From assembly GCA_902766735.1 (NCBI GenBank), contig CACXEU010000022.1:1-41285 (forward strand): DNA of 41,285 nucleotides. The letters run 5' to 3'. Below the pieces are notes generated by a model. That model ran no database searches. It was given only the letters and a program-made list of their open reading frames with translations, and was not told the DNA's origin. A program made the position numbers and the translations under genes. This DNA comes from an uncultured Lachnospiraceae bacterium (GTDB taxonomy: Bacteria > Bacillota > Clostridia > Lachnospirales > Lachnospiraceae). The first letter of the stretch is position 1, and the number at the start of each line of letters is the position of its first letter. Shown here piece by piece: positions 7,433-15,515 of this stretch.

Positions 7433-8203
7433 TTATACTTTCAAAATATCTACAATGTGAGCACCGGCACCTAATAATTCCGGACGTTCACAGATAGAAA
7501 GATGATATTGGATAAATAGTTTAAATTCTTCTTCAGTCAGAGTGTTAAGTGTGGTGCGCATGTAGTTGGCAGGACCATCCGGTGAAAGAATTTTCACACG
7601 GGTCAAACCGGCTTCGTGGTTTAACTGCGTAATTTCTTCTAATCGTACATAATCATACAGTTCATCATCTTTAGGGGTACAGTTAAATTCCTTATCAAAA
7701 CGACCATTCTCTACACACTCCACCACGTGATGTTCTTTAAATCCATAGGTGAGGATGCTGTACTCGTTCATGCAATAAGCCACGAAAATATATCCACCCG
7801 GTTTGGTAACTCTCTTTGCTTCCAAAAGAGCAGTGAGTTTATCTTCGTGAGATATTAGGTGATACAAGGGACCAAAAAGAATGGTTATGTCGTAGGTATC
7901 TGATTTGAATTTCTTTAAGTCTGTTGCAGTGCCGTGAAAGGCTTTCACGTTACTCTTTTTCGCCTTTAATTTTCCAAGGTTTGGCTTCGCCAATTCCACG
8001 GCAGTGACATCATGTCCTTCCTCAGAAAGAGGAATGCTGTAGCCGCCGGTTCCGGCACCAATGTCAATAATCTTTAATCCCTTTCGGTTTCCAATATACT
8101 TATGAATATATTTCATGGATGTGGTAAACTCCACCAGTCCATGTCTTCGGGACAGTCGTTTATCTTCATTGAACTTGTTATAATAGGTATCCAGATTTCC
8201 CAT
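7433..8203 (-). CDS. Class I SAM-dependent methyltransferase
   Basis: This 256-residue cytosolic protein has Rossmann-type methyltransferase motifs: motif I IIDIGAGTGG (45-54) for SAM binding, an acidic end of strand 2 (VTAVELAKPN), DITILFGPLYHL (motif IV region), and KPGGYIFVAY (post-motif region). The sequence resembles the Methyltransf_11/25-type enzymes often annotated only by superfamily, so the methyl acceptor is unknown. A TAGGAG ribosome-binding site sits 7 nt before the ATG. It is transcribed alone on the minus strand, from a promoter in the divergent 8204-8469 gap to the shared terminator. Confidence 0.85.
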   Translation of the reverse strand: MGNLDTYYNKFNEDKRLSRRHGLVEFTTSMKYIHKYIGNRKGLKIIDIGAGTGGYSIPLSEEGHDVTAVELAKPNLGKLKAKKSNVKAFHGTATDLKKFKSDTYDITILFGPLYHLISHEDKLTALLEAKRVTKPGGYIFVAYCMNEYSILTYGFKEHHVVECVENGRFDKEFNCTPKDDELYDYVRLEEITQLNHEAGLTRVKILSPDGPANYMRTTLNTLTEEEFKLFIQYHLSICERPELLGAGAHIVDILKV

Positions 8204-8226
8204 AATACGCTCCTATAATCGATGAT

Positions 8227-8255
8227 TTTATACGATATTTTCTGGTAAAGTGTAA
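8227..8255 (-). promoter_or_regulatory. Promoter of the methyltransferase gene
   Basis: On the minus strand, TTACAC (8250-8255) and TATAAA (8227-8232) are separated by 17 nt and sit ~25 nt upstream of the ATG at 8203. The -35 is a partial match. Confidence 0.45.
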
Positions 8256-8355
8256 CATAACTTGTATCGTTAGGCAAATTATTATGAAATATAAACAAAG
8301 AAAGAGAAAGAACTTAAAAAATGAAGGAATTTTGTCTAAACTCGTTGATTTATAA

Positions 8356-8383
8356 TTGTATAATTTTTTCTCTATGCTATAAT
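8356..8383 (+). promoter_or_regulatory. Promoter of the PurF-like gene
   Basis: TTGTAT (8356-8361), a 16-nt spacer and TATAAT (8378-8383), with TG at 8375-8376 giving an extended -10. The leader is about 80 nt. I see no purine riboswitch-like or PurR-box-like structure in it. Confidence 0.7.
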
Positions 8384-8469
8384 GTAACAGTGATTTTACA
8401 AATGAGATTAAGGAAATCAAAATTATCTTGGCGAAATTTGCTATGATTAATTTTAGAAAGAGGTAAAAA

Positions 8470-9873
8470 ATGGGTGGGTTTTTTGGCGTAGCATCAAAAC
8501 AAAACTGTAATTTTGACTTGTTTTTTGGAACAGATTATCATTCACATTTAGGAACCAGACGTGCAGGTATGGCTGTTTATGGAAAAGACGGATTTAAGAA
8601 GTCAATCCATAGCATTGAAAACACACAGTTCCGTACACGATTTGATAAAGACATTCATGAATTGAATGGAAACTATGGTATCGGATGTATTTCAGATTTT
8701 GAAGCACAGCCGATTTTAGTTCGTTCTCATCACGGAACATTTGCAATCACAACAGTCAGCAAGATTAATAATGCTGAAAAATTGGCAAAGGAAATCGTTG
8801 ATAAGGGAACGCATTTCTTTGAAATGAGCAATGGGGAAATTAATTCTACAGAATTGGTTGCCGCATTAATTAATCAGAAACCAAACTTAATCGAAGGAAT
8901 TAACTATGCATTAGAGGTAGTAGATGGTTCCTTGTCCTTGATGTTATTAACACCAAAGGGAATTTATGCAGCAAGAGATAAGATGGGTAGAACCCCGATT
9001 ATCCTTGGAACAAAAGATGGAGCAAGATGTGCCAGCTTTGAAAGTTATGCATTTATGAATCTGGAATATCAGTACGAAAGAGATTTGGGACCGGGCGAAA
9101 TTGTTGTCTTTGATGAAAAGAATTGTAAGACATTGATGGCACCTGGTGATAAAATGAAGATTTGTACATTCCTTTGGGTATACTATGGATACCCAGCAGC
9201 TTCTTATGAAGGTGTGAATGTGGAAGAAATGCGTTATAACTGTGGTAAGCTGTTAGCGCGCAGAGATGATGCAGATGTGGATGTTGTAGCAGGTGTTCCG
9301 GATTCCGGAACAGCACATGCTGTTGGTTACGCCAATGAATCAGGAGTCCCATTCTCCAGACCATTCATTAAATATACACCGACCTGGCCACGTTCCTTTA
9401 TGCCAACAATTCAGACACAGAGAAATCTGATTGCCCATATGAAACTGTTGCCGGTACATGAATTAATTAAAGATAAAAAGTTATTGTTAATCGACGATTC
9501 CATCGTTCGAGGAACACAGCTTCGTGAAACAACGGAATTCTTATATGAAAGTGGTGCGAAGGAAGTACATATTCGTCCAGCCTGCCCACCATTGTTGTTC
9601 GGTTGTAAGTATTTGAACTTCTCACGTTCCACTTCTGAAATGGAATTAATCGGACGTGTTGTAATTGCTGAATTAGAAGGTGGAGAAGTAACACCGGAAA
9701 TTCTTCAGGAATATGCTGATCCGGATTCAGAGAAGTACGCAAAGATGGTAGAAGGAATTCGCCAGAAGTTAAACTTCACATCCCTTCGTTTCCATCGTTT
9801 AGACGATATGTTAGAGTCTGTGGGAATTCCAGCGGATAAGCTTTGTACCTATTGTTGGAATGGTAAAGAATAA
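8470..9873 (+). CDS. PurF-like amidophosphoribosyltransferase paralogue without the N-terminal Cys
   Basis: This 467-residue protein has the two-domain PurF architecture. The N-terminal Ntn/glutamine-amidotransferase fold includes YHSHLGTRRAGMAVYG (residues ~23-38). The C-terminal type I phosphoribosyltransferase domain has an intact PRPP motif LLLIDDSIVRGTQL (~339-352). In true PurF the nucleophile is Cys immediately after Met (CG[IV]xG). Here the start is MGGFFGV, with Gly in its place, so glutamine hydrolysis by the usual mechanism should be impossible. The rest of the amidotransferase domain is well kept. It may be an NH3-dependent enzyme or a PRPP-binding protein with another role. An AAAGAGGT ribosome-binding site fits the ATG, and a terminator follows. 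No purine biosynthesis gene is adjacent. Automatic annotation will call this amidophosphoribosyltransferase, and I would not assume that activity. Confidence 0.8.
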   Translation: MGGFFGVASKQNCNFDLFFGTDYHSHLGTRRAGMAVYGKDGFKKSIHSIENTQFRTRFDKDIHELNGNYGIGCISDFEAQPILVRSHHGTFAITTVSKINNAEKLAKEIVDKGTHFFEMSNGEINSTELVAALINQKPNLIEGINYALEVVDGSLSLMLLTPKGIYAARDKMGRTPIILGTKDGARCASFESYAFMNLEYQYERDLGPGEIVVFDEKNCKTLMAPGDKMKICTFLWVYYGYPAASYEGVNVEEMRYNCGKLLARRDDADVDVVAGVPDSGTAHAVGYANESGVPFSRPFIKYTPTWPRSFMPTIQTQRNLIAHMKLLPVHELIKDKKLLLIDDSIVRGTQLRETTEFLYESGAKEVHIRPACPPLLFGCKYLNFSRSTSEMELIGRVVIAELEGGEVTPEILQEYADPDSEKYAKMVEGIRQKLNFTSLRFHRLDDMLESVGIPADKLCTYCWNGKE

Positions 9874-9889
9874 TAAATTGATTAGTAAC

Positions 9890-9922
9890 AAAGTGGCTAC
9901 TGTTTTTTGTAGCCACTTTTTC
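9890..9922 (+). terminator. Rho-independent terminator after the PurF-like gene
   Basis: AAAGTGGCTAC (9890-9900) pairs with GTAGCCACTTT (9909-9919) and runs into TTTTTC. The loop is 8 nt. Confidence 0.92.
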
Positions 9923-9936
9923 TGTTGGAATTTTTA

Positions 9937-9945
9937 TGCTAAAAT
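9937..9945 (+). promoter_or_regulatory. Extended -10 promoter (TGCTAAAAT) of the hyd operon
   Basis: TG at 9937-9938 and TAAAAT at 9940-9945 form an extended -10 just after the terminator. It overlaps the ATG at 9936, so translation must start downstream, at the ATG at 9966. I see no clear -35. Confidence 0.6.
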
Positions 9946-9965
9946 GGGTATACGTAGGTGTAAAA

Positions 9966-10994
9966 ATGAAAGAATTGATTAATAAATTAGCAGAAAATCA
10001 TAAATTATCTTTACAGGAATGGGAAACCCTTATTGGAACGGAGTTCCCTTTGGAGGATTTATTTGAAAAAGCAGATTATGTGCGAAGAGAAATTTATGGA
10101 AATCTGGTTTACATCAGAGGACTGATTGAAATCTCCAGTTATTGCAAAAATGATTGTTATTATTGTGGGATTCGTTGTGGCAACAAAAATGCACAGCGTT
10201 ACAGACTATCGAAAGAGCAGATCCTGGACTGTTGTGAAGCGGGAAATCAGCTGGGCTTTCGGACCTTTGTTTTACAGGGAGGGGAAGATCCATTTTTTAC
10301 CAGGGAGAGAGTAACCGATATCATTTCAGAAATCAAAAGCAGGTACCCTGAGAATGCAGTAACATTGTCCTTAGGGGAAAAAGATTACGAAACCTATCAG
10401 GAATGGTTTGATGCAGGAGCAGATCGTTATTTGCTACGTCATGAAACTGCGGACAAGGAGCATTATGAAAAAATACATCCACCGCAGATGAGTTTTGAAC
10501 ATCGGATACAATGCTTGCGAGACTTGAAAACAATTGGGTATCAGGTAGGATGTGGGTTCATGGTGGAGTCGCCTTATCAGACGAACCTAAGTCTGGCACA
10601 GGATATGCAGTTCATTACAGAGTTCCAGCCGGAAATGGTAGGAATCGGGCCGTTTATTTCTCATCAGGACACGCCATTTAAAGAAGAAAAAACAGGAAGT
10701 TTGGAAAAAACATTGAAACTGTTGGCACTGATTCGCCTGGCACACCCTCATGTGTTGTTACCTGCGACCACGGCATTAGGAACTATTCATCCTCAAGGAA
10801 GAGAACTGGGATTGAAAGCAGGAGCCAATGTAGTAATGCCAAATCTTTCGCCAAAGGATGTGCGAAAGAAATATTCCTTATATGATCATAAAATATGTAC
10901 CGGTGAAGAAGCAGCAGAATGCATTCGTTGCCTGAAACTTCGGGTAGAGAGTGCAGGATATGAAATTGTGGAAGACCGGGGAGACTATAAATAA
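9966..10994 (+). CDS. hydE: [FeFe]-hydrogenase maturase HydE (radical SAM)
   Basis: HydE is a radical SAM enzyme of the BioB/ThiH/HydE group that acts on the cysteine-bearing Fe(CO)2CN synthon during assembly of the H-cluster diiron site. The [4Fe-4S] motif CKNDCYYC (Cys60, Cys64, Cys67) and LQGGEDPFFT, a GGE-type SAM-binding motif, are present. At 342 residues it is close to the 348 of Thermotoga maritima HydE. I chose ATG 9966 because the in-frame ATG at 9936 lies in the -10 element and a GTAGGTG site precedes 9966. hydG starts 22 nt after the stop, so this is the first gene of a hydE-hydG-hydF operon. Confidence 0.93.
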   Translation: MKELINKLAENHKLSLQEWETLIGTEFPLEDLFEKADYVRREIYGNLVYIRGLIEISSYCKNDCYYCGIRCGNKNAQRYRLSKEQILDCCEAGNQLGFRTFVLQGGEDPFFTRERVTDIISEIKSRYPENAVTLSLGEKDYETYQEWFDAGADRYLLRHETADKEHYEKIHPPQMSFEHRIQCLRDLKTIGYQVGCGFMVESPYQTNLSLAQDMQFITEFQPEMVGIGPFISHQDTPFKEEKTGSLEKTLKLLALIRLAHPHVLLPATTALGTIHPQGRELGLKAGANVVMPNLSPKDVRKKYSLYDHKICTGEEAAECIRCLKLRVESAGYEIVEDRGDYK

Positions 10995-11016
10995 ATAATA
11001 GAAAGCGTGAAGAAAA

Positions 11017-12456
11017 ATGTATGACAAAAAGTCATTGGTAGCAGATGATTTTATTAATCATCAGGAAATATTGGATACTTTAAAATATGCAGAAGAGAAC
11101 AAAAATAATTTAGAACTGATTCAGCAGATTTTAGAAAAGGCAAAGCCGAAGAAACAGGGAGAGGAAACCGTTTGCGCTGGACTTTCCCATAGAGAAGCCT
11201 TAGTACTTTTGGAATGTGAGATTCCGGAGGTGTTGGAAAAAATCAAACAATTAGCGGAAGAAATTAAATTAGCCTATTACGGAAATCGTATTGTGATTTT
11301 CGCACCGCTTTATTTATCGAATTATTGTGTCAACGGATGTGTGTATTGTCCATACCATGCGAAAAACAGACATATTCCGAGAAAGAAATTGACACAGGAA
11401 GAAGTTAAGAAGGAAGTTATTGCCCTGCAGGATATGGGACACAAGAGACTGGCCATTGAAGCAGGAGAAGATCCGGTGAACAATCCTATTGAATATATTC
11501 TGGATTGTATTAAGACCATCTACTCTATTAAGCACAAAAACGGGGCAATTCGTCGTGTGAATGTAAACATTGCTGCAACGACTGTAGAAGAATATAAAAT
11601 GCTGGCAGACGCGGGCATTGGAACCTATATTTTGTTCCAGGAAACCTATCATAAGGAGAGCTATCTGAAACTTCACCCGACAGGACCGAAGCATGATTAC
11701 AACTATCATACGGAAGCCATGGATCGTGCCATGGAAGGTGGTATTGATGATGTGGGACTGGGCGTATTGTTTGGTCTGGAAATGTATAAGTACGAGCTGG
11801 CAGGGCTTTTGATGCACGCAGAACATTTGGAAGCTGTGCATGGCGTGGGCCCGCATACCATTAGTGTTCCGAGAGTGAAAAAAGCAGATGATATTAATCC
11901 GGAAGATTTTGATAATGGTATCAGTGATGAAATCTTTGAAAAGATTTGTGCAATCATTCGAATTGCCGTACCATACACGGGAATGATTATATCCACAAGG
12001 GAAAGTCAGGAAGTCCGGGAAAAGGTATTGCGCCTGGGTGTTTCACAGATTTCCGGAGGCTCCAGAACCAGTGTAGGTGGCTATGGAGAAGAGATTCGTC
12101 CGACAGATACGGAACAATTTGATGTTTCAGATCAGAGAACTTTAGACGAAGTAGTAAAATGGTTGATGGAAATGGGAATGATTCCATCCTTCTGTACGGC
12201 GTGCTACCGGGCAGGAAGAACCGGAGACCGTTTTATGAGTTTCTGTAAATCAGGTCAGATTTTAAATTATTGTCATCCGAATGCATTGATGACATTGAAG
12301 GAATACTTAGAAGATTATGCCAGCGAAGAAACGAAGAAAGTTGGCGAAGCGTTAATAAAAAAAGAAATGGAAAAAATTCCAAAGGAAACAGTTCGAAAAA
12401 CTGCGAAGGATTACTTGGAAAAAATTGAACAGGGAACGAGAGATTTCAGATTTTAG
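11017..12456 (+). CDS. hydG: [FeFe]-hydrogenase maturase HydG (tyrosine lyase)
   Basis: HydG is a ThiH-like radical SAM enzyme that splits tyrosine to p-cresol and dehydroglycine, and turns the latter into the CO and CN ligands delivered on iron. The radical SAM cluster motif is CVNGCVYC (Cys104, Cys108, Cys111). The C-terminal domain has the diagnostic auxiliary-cluster motif, CTAC followed after 22 residues by Cys (in SFCTACYRAGR ... LNYC), which distinguishes HydG from ThiH. Length (479) is typical. It lies between hydE (22 nt) and hydF (15 nt) with no promoter or terminator between them. Confidence 0.95.
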   Translation: MYDKKSLVADDFINHQEILDTLKYAEENKNNLELIQQILEKAKPKKQGEETVCAGLSHREALVLLECEIPEVLEKIKQLAEEIKLAYYGNRIVIFAPLYLSNYCVNGCVYCPYHAKNRHIPRKKLTQEEVKKEVIALQDMGHKRLAIEAGEDPVNNPIEYILDCIKTIYSIKHKNGAIRRVNVNIAATTVEEYKMLADAGIGTYILFQETYHKESYLKLHPTGPKHDYNYHTEAMDRAMEGGIDDVGLGVLFGLEMYKYELAGLLMHAEHLEAVHGVGPHTISVPRVKKADDINPEDFDNGISDEIFEKICAIIRIAVPYTGMIISTRESQEVREKVLRLGVSQISGGSRTSVGGYGEEIRPTDTEQFDVSDQRTLDEVVKWLMEMGMIPSFCTACYRAGRTGDRFMSFCKSGQILNYCHPNALMTLKEYLEDYASEETKKVGEALIKKEMEKIPKETVRKTAKDYLEKIEQGTRDFRF

Positions 12457-12471
12457 AAGGAGGATGTGCCT

Positions 12472-13713
12472 ATGAGTCTTAATGCAACACCATCAGGAGA
12501 ACGTATTCATATTGGATTTTTTGGACGACGAAATGCAGGAAAGTCCAGTCTTGTAAACGCGGTAACAGGTCAGAATTTATCCATTGTCTCCAGTCACAAG
12601 GGAACGACCACGGACCCGGTACAAAAGGCTATGGAATTATTGCCGCTTGGACCGGTTATGGTGGTGGATACACCGGGATTTGATGATGAAGGGGATTTGG
12701 GACGATTACGAATTCAGAAAGCCAAGGACGTTTTGGGAAAAGTGGATATGGCAGTTTTAGTGATGGATGTCCTGGAACCAATCATTGAATCTGAAAAACA
12801 ATTAATTGAAATGTTCATGGATCGTGATATTCCTTTTTTAATTGTATTCAGCAAATGGGATTTATTAGGTGATGTGGTTGATGAAGGAGTAATGCTGACC
12901 GGAAAGACTAGAGAAATGAGTCGACTGGGCCTGGAAGTTTCCGAGGAGCAGGTGATTTTTGCCACCGTTCATAAGCAGGAAAACATTACCTTGGTGAAAG
13001 AACGAATCATCAAGCTCATGAAGGATTTCGCAGAAGAAAGATTTATTGTCAAGGATTTAATACCGGATGGAGACACAGTCGTGATGGTAATTCCGATTGA
13101 CAGTGGTGCACCGAAAGGCCGGATTATTCTACCACAGCAGCAGGTCCTTCGGGAATTATTGGATGCTGGGAAAATGGCTGTTGCAGTAAGAGAATCGGAA
13201 TTGGAAGAGGCACTAAAGAGGTTGGAGAATAAGGTTTCATTGGTCATTACGGATAGTCAGGTCTTTGAAGCAGTTGAAAAAATTGTTCCGGAGGAGATTC
13301 CGCTAACGTCATTCTCGATTCTGATGTCTCGATATAAGGGATTTTTTGATGTTGCATTGGATGGCATTAAAAAAATTGACAATCTGGAAGACGGTGATTG
13401 CATTCTGATTGCCGAAGGCTGTACTCATCACAGACAATGCGATGATATCGGAACGGTGAAGATACCGAAATGGTTAACAGATTATACCGGGAAGAAACTG
13501 GAATTTGAAAATACCCTGGGAAGGGATTTTCCACAGGATTTATCCCCGTATGCAATGGTAATCCATTGTGGTGGATGTATGCTCAATGAAAGAGAAGTGC
13601 TCCGACGAATGAGCCGGGCTGTAAATCAGGGAGTTCCATTTACCAATTACGGAATGGCGATTGCCAGGATGAAGGGAATTTTGGAACGAAGTATTGAAAT
13701 CATTAAAAAATAA
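12472..13713 (+). CDS. hydF: [FeFe]-hydrogenase maturation GTPase HydF
   Basis: HydF is the GTPase scaffold on which the diiron subcluster is assembled and from which it is passed to the hydrogenase. The N-terminal GTPase domain has G1 GRRNAGKSS (18-26), a GTTTDP switch region, G3 DTPGFDDEG (66-74) and an SKWD G4 motif. The C-terminal cluster-binding domain keeps C-x-H (Cys317, His319) and HCGGC (365-369), the CxHx(n)HCxxC iron-sulfur ligand set. I start it at ATG 12472, 8 nt after AAGGAGG (12457-12463), because GTG 12466 is only 2 nt from that site. The 413-residue product has normal family length. The hydrogenase itself is not in the window. Confidence 0.95.
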   Translation: MSLNATPSGERIHIGFFGRRNAGKSSLVNAVTGQNLSIVSSHKGTTTDPVQKAMELLPLGPVMVVDTPGFDDEGDLGRLRIQKAKDVLGKVDMAVLVMDVLEPIIESEKQLIEMFMDRDIPFLIVFSKWDLLGDVVDEGVMLTGKTREMSRLGLEVSEEQVIFATVHKQENITLVKERIIKLMKDFAEERFIVKDLIPDGDTVVMVIPIDSGAPKGRIILPQQQVLRELLDAGKMAVAVRESELEEALKRLENKVSLVITDSQVFEAVEKIVPEEIPLTSFSILMSRYKGFFDVALDGIKKIDNLEDGDCILIAEGCTHHRQCDDIGTVKIPKWLTDYTGKKLEFENTLGRDFPQDLSPYAMVIHCGGCMLNEREVLRRMSRAVNQGVPFTNYGMAIARMKGILERSIEIIKK

Positions 13714-13721
13714 TATATAAT
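13694..13721 (+). promoter_or_regulatory. Promoter inside the 3' end of hydF
   Basis: TTGAAA (13694-13699), a 16-nt spacer and TATAAT (13716-13721) straddle the hydF stop codon. This would start transcription near 13728 for the next gene independently of the hyd operon. Confidence 0.65.
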
Positions 13722-13751
13722 GATGTTTAAAAATTGAAAGGGGAACTGAAG

Positions 13752-15359
13752 ATGAAAAAGAGATTGATTCAGAAATTATTCATGATGTTACTTGTTTGCT
13801 CCATGTTATTCGGAAGTGCTTCCGTGGAAACAGCATATGCAAAAGTGGCTCCGGGAGAAAAGAGCATGTATGATGTGCTGACACCGAAACTGACCAAGGC
13901 GGCTTTTGATTATATGAATGACGTCTATGTGAAACGTTATCCAAAGTTGGGATTACGACTAAAATATGGAACAAAAAAAGACCAGGATGTCATAAGAACA
14001 TTGGCATTAAAGGTGACCAAGGGATGTAAGACAAACCAGGAAAAAACGGATAAGATTGCACATTGGATTCAAGAGAATATCCTTTATAAAGGTGGAACAT
14101 CAGCATATGCCATTGACACGTTTTATGAGCGAAAGGGAAATTGCGTCAGCGATTCGGAATTAATGAAGGACATGCTTAGAAGTCTGGGAATTCCGGCTGT
14201 TGTTGCGGATGGATTCTATGCAAATATGAAGGAAGTTCCGGCCTATGGAACAATTGGTGGACATTCCTGGTGTTATGCATATATTGACGGAACCTGGAAA
14301 CTTTATGATATTGTTTATAAAAAGTATGGATGGAGCAATCAGAATGAAATTGCGAAATACTACTATCATGAATGGATAGAGGGAACGTTGCTGACCTTTG
14401 AAGGTATGGACTGGGAAAAAATGACAAATGGGAATATAGAAACTGTGTATGAAAACGGAAAATTCTTTGGGAAAAGGAATGGAAAAATCGCAACGGATGA
14501 AATTGTCGGATATCGCTTGAACGATGTGCTGTTTTGCGGAGTTACAAAGCAGGATAATGCCACCCACACACTGATAACCAATCCAGAAAGAACCGAACAG
14601 ATGGAAATGGGACAGCTCTACACGGATGGATGGTTACGAGCGAAAAACGGTGGACTCGTATACGTTTATGAAAACGGAATGATGGCAGACAATGTATTTA
14701 TGGAATATGAAGGAAAGCCATACTATATGTATTATGGTTGGGCACTGAAAATGGAGATTCCGGAAAAAAACTGCAGTATGGGATACGGATTGCTTTATAT
14801 TTCCAAAGGCTATCAGGGAAAGTCTTTCCAGTTTTCTAACTTTGAAAAGTATGAAAAGAATGGTGATTATACAATTACCTATCAGAGTGATAAACCTAAG
14901 GTTATTGAAATGCGTCAGGATGGAACTATTCATTGTAAAAGTGAAGGTACAGCAAAAATAACTGTTAAGGTTTACAAAAAAGGCGAAAACAAAGTAGTTG
15001 AGGAATGCAATACTATGTTAGGGGTATGGAAGGAGACAACTCCTGATTATATGCCTACCCGGTATAATCCGTATGAAAAGAAACGTATCAAAATCACTTC
15101 TGCAAAGAGTCGGAAAAAGAAAAAGATTTCTGTTTCCTGGAAAAAGATGCAATATGCAGCAGGCTTTGAAGTGATGTATGCAAGCAATAAGAAATTCACG
15201 AAAAACAAGAAATGCAAAGAAACGAAGAAAACGTCAATTACATTGAAAAAATTGAAAAGTAAAAAGGTTTACTATGTGAAAGTCAGAAGCTATATGGAAA
15301 AATATGGAATGAAGTTCTATAGCAAATGGAGTAAGGCGAAGCGTGTTAGGGTAAAATAA
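13752..15359 (+). CDS. Secreted transglutaminase-like protein with Ig-like and Fn3-like domains
   Basis: This 535-residue exported protein starts with a signal peptide (~1-30, ending AYAKV). It is followed by a transglutaminase-like cysteine-protease-fold domain whose triad is readable: Cys131 (GNCVSD), His171 (GGHSWCYAYIDG) and Asp186. The middle (~215-335) is rich in Tyr/Trp/Gly and resembles repeat-like surface modules. Residues ~345-435 look like a bacterial Ig-like (Big2-type) domain, and the Lys-rich C-terminus (~450-535) reads as a fibronectin type III domain (ISVSWKKM ... YYVKVRSY). Such proteins act outside the cell as peptidases or peptidoglycan/protein-modifying enzymes, and the substrate is unknown. 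The ATG at 13752 has AAAGGGGAA upstream. An internal hydF promoter supplies it. Confidence 0.78.
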   Translation: MKKRLIQKLFMMLLVCSMLFGSASVETAYAKVAPGEKSMYDVLTPKLTKAAFDYMNDVYVKRYPKLGLRLKYGTKKDQDVIRTLALKVTKGCKTNQEKTDKIAHWIQENILYKGGTSAYAIDTFYERKGNCVSDSELMKDMLRSLGIPAVVADGFYANMKEVPAYGTIGGHSWCYAYIDGTWKLYDIVYKKYGWSNQNEIAKYYYHEWIEGTLLTFEGMDWEKMTNGNIETVYENGKFFGKRNGKIATDEIVGYRLNDVLFCGVTKQDNATHTLITNPERTEQMEMGQLYTDGWLRAKNGGLVYVYENGMMADNVFMEYEGKPYYMYYGWALKMEIPEKNCSMGYGLLYISKGYQGKSFQFSNFEKYEKNGDYTITYQSDKPKVIEMRQDGTIHCKSEGTAKITVKVYKKGENKVVEECNTMLGVWKETTPDYMPTRYNPYEKKRIKITSAKSRKKKKISVSWKKMQYAAGFEVMYASNKKFTKNKKCKETKKTSITLKKLKSKKVYYVKVRSYMEKYGMKFYSKWSKAKRVRVK

Positions 15360-15363
15360 AACA

Positions 15364-15391
15364 TTGACAACGTCAAAAAGTGACGTATAAT
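15364..15391 (+). promoter_or_regulatory. Full-consensus sigma-A promoter with embedded dyad
   Basis: TTGACA (15364-15369), exactly 16 nt, and TATAAT (15386-15391): both hexamers are perfect. The spacer contains a perfect dyad, ACGTCA (15370-15375) with TGACGT (15381-15386), that runs into the first base of the -10. A protein bound there would block RNA polymerase, so it is a candidate operator. The predicted start (~15398) is the first base of the following terminator-like hairpin. Confidence 0.8.
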
Positions 15392-15397
15392 AAGTGT

Positions 15398-15442
15398 ATA
15401 CCAAAGACAACTATTATGAGAGTTGCCTTTGGTATTTTTTTT
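15398..15442 (+). terminator. Terminator/attenuator hairpin at the predicted transcription start
   Basis: ATACCAAAG-A-CAACT (15398-15412) pairs with AGTTG-C-CTTTGGTAT (15421-15435), 14 pairs with one A/C mismatch and an 8-nt loop, and continues into eight T (15435-15442). It can terminate transcription from the upstream gene. For the promoter at 15364-15391 it would end the RNA after roughly 45 nt, so expression of the Uma2 gene requires read-through or another start. Confidence 0.85.
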
Positions 15443-15472
15443 GCTTATGCTAATGCATCCGCTCGCGCGCGA

Positions 15473-15490
15473 AGTGTCGCAAGCGACACT
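15473..15490. repeat. GC-rich perfect palindrome in the Uma2 leader
   Basis: AGTGTCGC (15473-15480) and GCGACACT (15483-15490) are separated by AA and preceded by the GC-only run GCTCGCGCGCG (15461-15471). This is an unusual base composition for this A+T-rich region. It could be an operator, a small dispersed palindromic repeat, or an RNA hairpin just before the ribosome-binding site at 15500-15506. Confidence 0.6.
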
Positions 15491-15515
15491 ATATTCGAGA
15501 AGGAGGAAAAAAGAA

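Noticed and set aside
11314..11856. 180-codon minus-strand frame inside hydG
   Set aside because: Lies wholly within a well-supported radical SAM gene, has shadow-type composition (Cys/His/Phe-rich) and no ribosome-binding site.
12466..12471. GTG start for hydF
   Set aside because: It is only 2 nt from AAGGAGG; the ATG at 12472 is 8 nt away and gives the expected N-terminus.
15423..15515. N-terminal extension of the Uma2 protein
   Set aside because: The extended frame crosses the terminator T tract and the GC palindrome and has no ribosome-binding site; AAGGAGG at 15500-15506 marks ATG 15516.
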